DNA of 6,932 bases from positions 1 through 6,932 of the forward strand of contig JAFMIX010000118.1 in assembly GCA_017853785.1 (NCBI GenBank). Reading direction: 5' to 3'. Each line of letters starts with the position of its first letter. The stretch's first letter is position 1. This document shows positions 5,913 through 6,932 of the stretch, piece after piece. Under the pieces are notes generated by a model. It did no database searches. It was not told the origin of the DNA and saw nothing but the letters and a program-made list of their open reading frames with translations. The position numbers were made by a program, and so were the translations under genes. The stretch comes from Verrucomicrobiales bacterium. Lineage in GTDB: Bacteria > Verrucomicrobiota > Verrucomicrobiia > Limisphaerales > JAFMIX01.

Positions 5913-6695
5913 TTAGTAGGGGGACAGGCGTTGCAAAAGCCAGTTAAGATCCCCGGCCGGATTAGCAGGAGAAAAGGGTAACCCCTGACGATACTGCTTC
6001 GTTATGGGCTTCATCGTGCTGGCATCTCTCCACTTATGCATCTCAACATGCCCGTCCGCGAAGGCGAAATTGCAGACAGCGTTGTGATATGAGGCAGGAA
6101 GATCGAGCCATTGGCTTGTCACTCCAGGAGAAGTCACGGGAAGAAACCATCCGTCGTTGATGCTGTCGGGATGTTCTTCCAAAAATGTGAAGATCAGCGA
6201 AGGCGTCCCGAAGTCCTGCATCCGTAGGAAATTTTTGTAGCCACTGCCGGGAAACGCCGTCGAACCAACAAAAGCATTTTGCGCAACACTCCTCACCCGA
6301 CTCCCCAAGGCAGGAATAGCACTGCTGTCCGCAGGACAATGATAGACAGCGGTGTTTTTGGCGTAAGGAAATAAAACCCCTTGCGATATCAGATTCCGAT
6401 TGGTGTTCTCTGTGTTACCCCCACTCCAGTCCTGGGAGCCAAGCACCCAACTACCCGGTGGAGAGTAGGGTGGATTGGGGGTGACGAGGTCTTCGTTGTC
6501 GTCGGCATAAAGAATCCACGCAATGTTCAACTGTCGCAGATTGTTCATGCAGGCGATGGCCTGAGCTTTTTGTTTGGCTCTCGAAAGAGCAGGCAGCAAT
6601 AGGCCAGCAAGAATGGCAATGATGACAATGACAACTAAAAGCTCAATCAGAGTAAAGGCGGCAGGGATTTTTTGCCGATATATTTTTTGGTCCAT
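5913..6695 (-). CDS. Type II secretion/pilin-like protein with prepilin N-terminus and H-X9-DG motif
   Basis: Prepilin-like protein of 260 residues. The leader MDQKIYRQKIPAA is basic and ends before FTLIELLVVIVIIAILAGLL, the class III (type IV pilin/GspG-like) signal and membrane helix; mature F1 is residue 14 and E5 is residue 18. The residue before the cleavage site is Ala13 where Gly is usual. Conserved family pieces follow: NNLRQLNIAWILYADDNED (51-69), CPAD (120-123), and H204-X9-D214-G215 in a HNAV...FADGHVEMH context. This family is greatly expanded in Verrucomicrobiota and relatives; individual roles are mostly unknown, with export by a pseudopilus-type machine inferred. Base composition is visibly lower in GC than the neighbours. 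It is on the same strand as the rnc operon, with 56 bases to the next start, but no other secretion gene is nearby, so it may be transcribed alone. ATG at 6695 has no Shine-Dalgarno. Confidence 0.9.
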   Translation of the reverse strand: MDQKIYRQKIPAAFTLIELLVVIVIIAILAGLLLPALSRAKQKAQAIACMNNLRQLNIAWILYADDNEDLVTPNPPYSPPGSWVLGSQDWSGGNTENTNRNLISQGVLFPYAKNTAVYHCPADSSAIPALGSRVRSVAQNAFVGSTAFPGSGYKNFLRMQDFGTPSLIFTFLEEHPDSINDGWFLPVTSPGVTSQWLDLPASYHNAVCNFAFADGHVEMHKWRDASTMKPITKQYRQGLPFSPANPAGDLNWLLQRLSPY

Positions 6696-6847
6696 GAGTA
6701 AACTTGTAAGCCATCGTGCAGGTCACCCGCCGCACTAAGTTTCCAATTCCTACCAAATACGAATACTCAACCATAAATCAACCCGAAGAAACAAGCGGAA
6801 CTTTGTTTTCCTTCGCGCCGCAGCTGTGATTCGATTATCCTTCCACC
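6696..6847. other. Divergent intergenic region
   Basis: These 152 bases separate the divergent pilin-like and dihydrouridine synthase genes and must hold promoters for both. The part nearest the pilin-like gene is AT-rich (about 6755-6790). I found no convincing -35/-10 pair with 16-18 base spacing, no inverted repeat and no RNA gene. Confidence 0.4.
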
Positions 6848-6932
6848 GTGCGCCTCGGTTCGCTCCAACTCGCGTCCAACCTGTTCCTCTCGCCGCTGGC
6901 GGGTTACACCAACCTGCCGTTCCGCCTCGTCG
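6848..6932 (+). CDS. dus: tRNA-dihydrouridine synthase, N-terminal 28 codons (3' end outside window)
   Basis: Flavin-dependent enzyme that reduces specific uridines of tRNA to dihydrouridine. Only the first 28 codons are present. They read as a short lead (RLGSLQLASNL), then FLSPLAGYTNLPFR, the N-terminal FMN-binding strand of the Dus family (usual form APMAGVTDLPFR). The GTG at 6848 is the only start codon downstream of the in-frame stop at 6827-6829 and gives a normal family N-terminus. No Shine-Dalgarno is visible upstream (GATTATCCTTCCACC). The subfamily (DusA, B or C) cannot be decided from this fragment; DusB-like is a reasonable guess for this lineage. Confidence 0.85.
   Translation, partial: MRLGSLQLASNLFLSPLAGYTNLPFRLV

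Noticed and set aside
6700..6847. Sigma-70-like promoters for the pilin-like and dus genes (for example TTGATT with TATTTG on the minus strand, GATTAT on the + strand)
   Set aside because: No pair has both a good -10 and correct spacing; the hits are what chance gives in AT-rich sequence.

Overview
The window looks like a piece of a GC-rich chromosome from a member of the Verrucomicrobiota, most likely the Pedosphaera/Limisphaera side of the phylum. This assignment is an inference. It rests on the GC-rich coding style, a type II pseudopilin-like protein with an H-X9-DG motif near its C-terminus (a family strongly expanded in Verrucomicrobiota, Lentisphaerota and Planctomycetota), short CGTGT-type tandem repeats beside gene starts, and the near absence of Shine-Dalgarno sequences. 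No plasmid, phage, insertion sequence, CRISPR array, tRNA or rRNA is visible.

Left part, + strand: the 3' two thirds of an ftsK/spoIIIE-type DNA translocase gene (cut by the window edge), an inverted-repeat intergenic element, a HinT-like histidine-triad gene, and a small AT-richer gene for a two-helix membrane protein of unknown function. This block converges on a minus-strand PLP-dependent aminotransferase gene. A 67-bp double palindrome sits inside that gene and is translated in frame as about 22 extra residues.

Middle: a 55-codon zinc-ribbon gene (3573-3740, +), easily missed because of its size, starts divergently from the aminotransferase. Its stop codon interlocks with the stop of the minus-strand gene that follows it.

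Right part, minus strand, in transcription order: an H-X9-DG pseudopilin-like protein, a conserved-looking four-cysteine protein of unknown function, ribonuclease III (rnc), and a BtpA-family TIM-barrel protein. The last three are tightly packed (12-base gap, then an ATGA stop/start overlap) and look like one operon. The pilin-like gene lies upstream, separated by a short tandem repeat. At the right edge a tRNA-dihydrouridine synthase gene begins on the + strand, divergent from the pilin-like gene.

Most genes are housekeeping: chromosome segregation, RNA processing, tRNA modification and nucleotide or amino-acid metabolism. I see no new multi-gene system. The least explained signals are the repeats: a palindromic element domesticated inside an enzyme gene, and a tandem-repeat family that twice ends just before a start codon, in the sense of the gene it precedes.
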